DNA of 64,000 nucleotides from Fasciola hepatica (Eukaryota; Platyhelminthes; Trematoda; Plagiorchiida; Fasciolidae), in NCBI GenBank assembly GCA_948099385.1, contig CANUEZ040000024.1, forward strand, positions 26,881,001-26,945,000, in the 5' to 3' direction. The translations under genes were made by a program, and so were the position numbers. Position 1 is the first letter of the stretch. Every line of letters starts with the position of its first letter. Positions 62,853 to 64,000 of the stretch are shown here, piece by piece. The notes below the pieces were generated by a model. That model worked only from the letters and a program-made list of their open reading frames with translations. It was not told where the DNA came from and did no database searches.

Positions 62853-64000
62853 GACATTAACAGATCTAGTGCCGGATTCGCCCATTCATGTTGGCACGTG
62901 CTCTTGTTTACTTCACAGACTTAGCTTATTTGTACTTATTTGTTGATGTCACTTTTTAATATTGCAACCACAGTCCAATTCACACATTTGTAATTGATTT
63001 ATCGATTCGTGACGGTAAATGTTCTTGACTTATTGGCTGTACCGCAATCGAACTGCCCTACAGTTTCGTTCAGCTGCCTGCTGAGTGGACCGTTTTTATT
63101 TTCTGTGCTGCCCTGATTTTCGGAAGCTCATTGCCCATTGTTCTTGGCTTCTCACCTGGCTGTGAGTTATTTATTTGCTGTATATTTATGCTTATAGTAT
63201 TTTTTAGAATCACGAATCATCTATGGACACGGTTATTCGATTGGAATTTGTCCTACTTCCCGTAATCGTGTTCTGCCCATATCGTGCGTGTAGCTAGTGA
63301 GACTAAGTTACTGCTAGATTCACAGCCCTAGACATCGGGAGCGTCGCAACGTCTTTGCAGTCGGAACTACCGCTTATCGTATGGCGTACTTGATATACAC
63401 GTTCCTTCTTACATGCAAGCTTTTGTTTGACTACTGATACCTGGGTATAACTGGTGTTCCGCTTGGATTGGTCTTTAATCAACTAACCAAATCAAAACCA
63501 ACAATCCGACTACGGGTTAAATGTGTATATTGCGTTTGACTGCAGTAATTTTGTTCAAAAGGCTCATCAGGTTGCCGATAAGGATGGATGATGATCACTT
63601 CACACGCGAGGGTTCTCCCTTTCAACTGCCCTGGAGTGACTTCTTTGGATAACAACAGTTTTTTCTGGTTGGATGCACAAGAACTGCAAGTGTTGTACGT
63701 ATGATCATTTTTGCGTGCGGTGTAACTTTTGACATACTTCGTGATGTCTCGCAATTACTACTAGAATGCCAAAAGAGTCCAAGGGGACTCTGGCTCGTAG
63801 TAAAAATTGAATAACTTCGTTTTTGAAGCAGTTCGTTGAGATTTCGTGAATTTTCTACAGAATTACGCTGAAATCTGGTTATCGGTTTAATAGTCCAGGA
63901 ATACCCCAATTCCGCTTTCCAGGACACAGAAACAGGGTGTTCAGGGCCACCTCAGTTTCGTATAGCTTAACAGAAACTGAAGCGTGGTATGCTAACGTCG
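62853..64000. other. No supported feature
   Basis: About 1.15 kb. Minus-strand frames at 63479-63754 and 63622-63927 faintly suggest a decayed integrase (CSSC and NQKK segments), but the match is too weak to call. Confidence 0.35.

Noticed and set aside
63479..63927. Minus-strand frames hinting at a decayed integrase
   Set aside because: Only a few scattered residues fit. No catalytic block or zinc site is complete.
1..64000. CRISPR array, prokaryotic operons or phage modules
   Set aside because: No regularly spaced identical repeats and no bacterial gene order. Everything recognisable is of eukaryotic transposon type.

Overview
This 64 kb window is eukaryotic DNA made almost entirely of transposable elements. 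I recognise no complete host gene, rRNA gene, standard tRNA gene or CRISPR array. The element set (BEL/Pao, CsRn1-like Ty3/gypsy, RTE-like and CR1-like non-LTR elements, animal CACTA-like and MULE transposases), GT-AG introns of only 34 and 41 nt in the transposase gene near 25.8 kb, and a hammerhead-ribozyme-like repeat together suggest a repeat-rich flatworm (trematode or tapeworm). This is inference, and no species is claimed.

Layout, 1-29 kb. Positions 1-1140 hold a broken Ty3/gypsy pol. It abuts a decayed BEL/Pao element (1141-7832, + strand) whose other flank is a MULE/SWIM transposase pseudogene (7833-9250, -). A short repeat with hammerhead-like features lies at 9821-10055, next to (AT)n. 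A nearly complete CsRn1-like gypsy element (11026-16377, -) has 269 bp LTRs and target duplication AGTAT. Then follow a truncated RTE copy (16593-18932) split by a CR1 fragment, a full-length decayed CR1 element (18933-23363), a CACTA-like transposase pseudogene (24270-26150, -), a CR1 fragment (26480-27250) and a gypsy pseudogene (27380-29082, -) with an inverted partial duplicate (29036-29305, +).

Layout, 29-64 kb. A CsRn1-like gypsy copy (about 29366-39800, +) is split by an RTE-like element 'B' (31350-38574, target duplication ACGCTGATGC), which is itself split by an RTE element 'A' (31538-34875, target duplication ACTATGCCCCT). Two diverged LTR fragments (40.9-41.6 kb), two CR1 fragments (42.3-45.2 kb, -), a second hammerhead-like repeat (45.4-45.6 kb), an RTE-like copy (46.4-49.0 kb, -) and a small RTE fragment (50.1-50.6 kb) follow. 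The youngest element is an intact BEL/Pao retrotransposon (53560-60257, +): 378 bp LTRs differing at one position, 5 bp target duplication AGGGG and one uninterrupted 1731-codon gag-pol. Beyond it are a solo LTR (61023-61462) and a second CACTA-like fragment (61790-62430, +).

No operon-like cooperation is visible. Only the 53.6-60.3 kb BEL/Pao element looks able to encode all its own functions. All other coding material is interrupted, and the window's main information is its layered insertion history.
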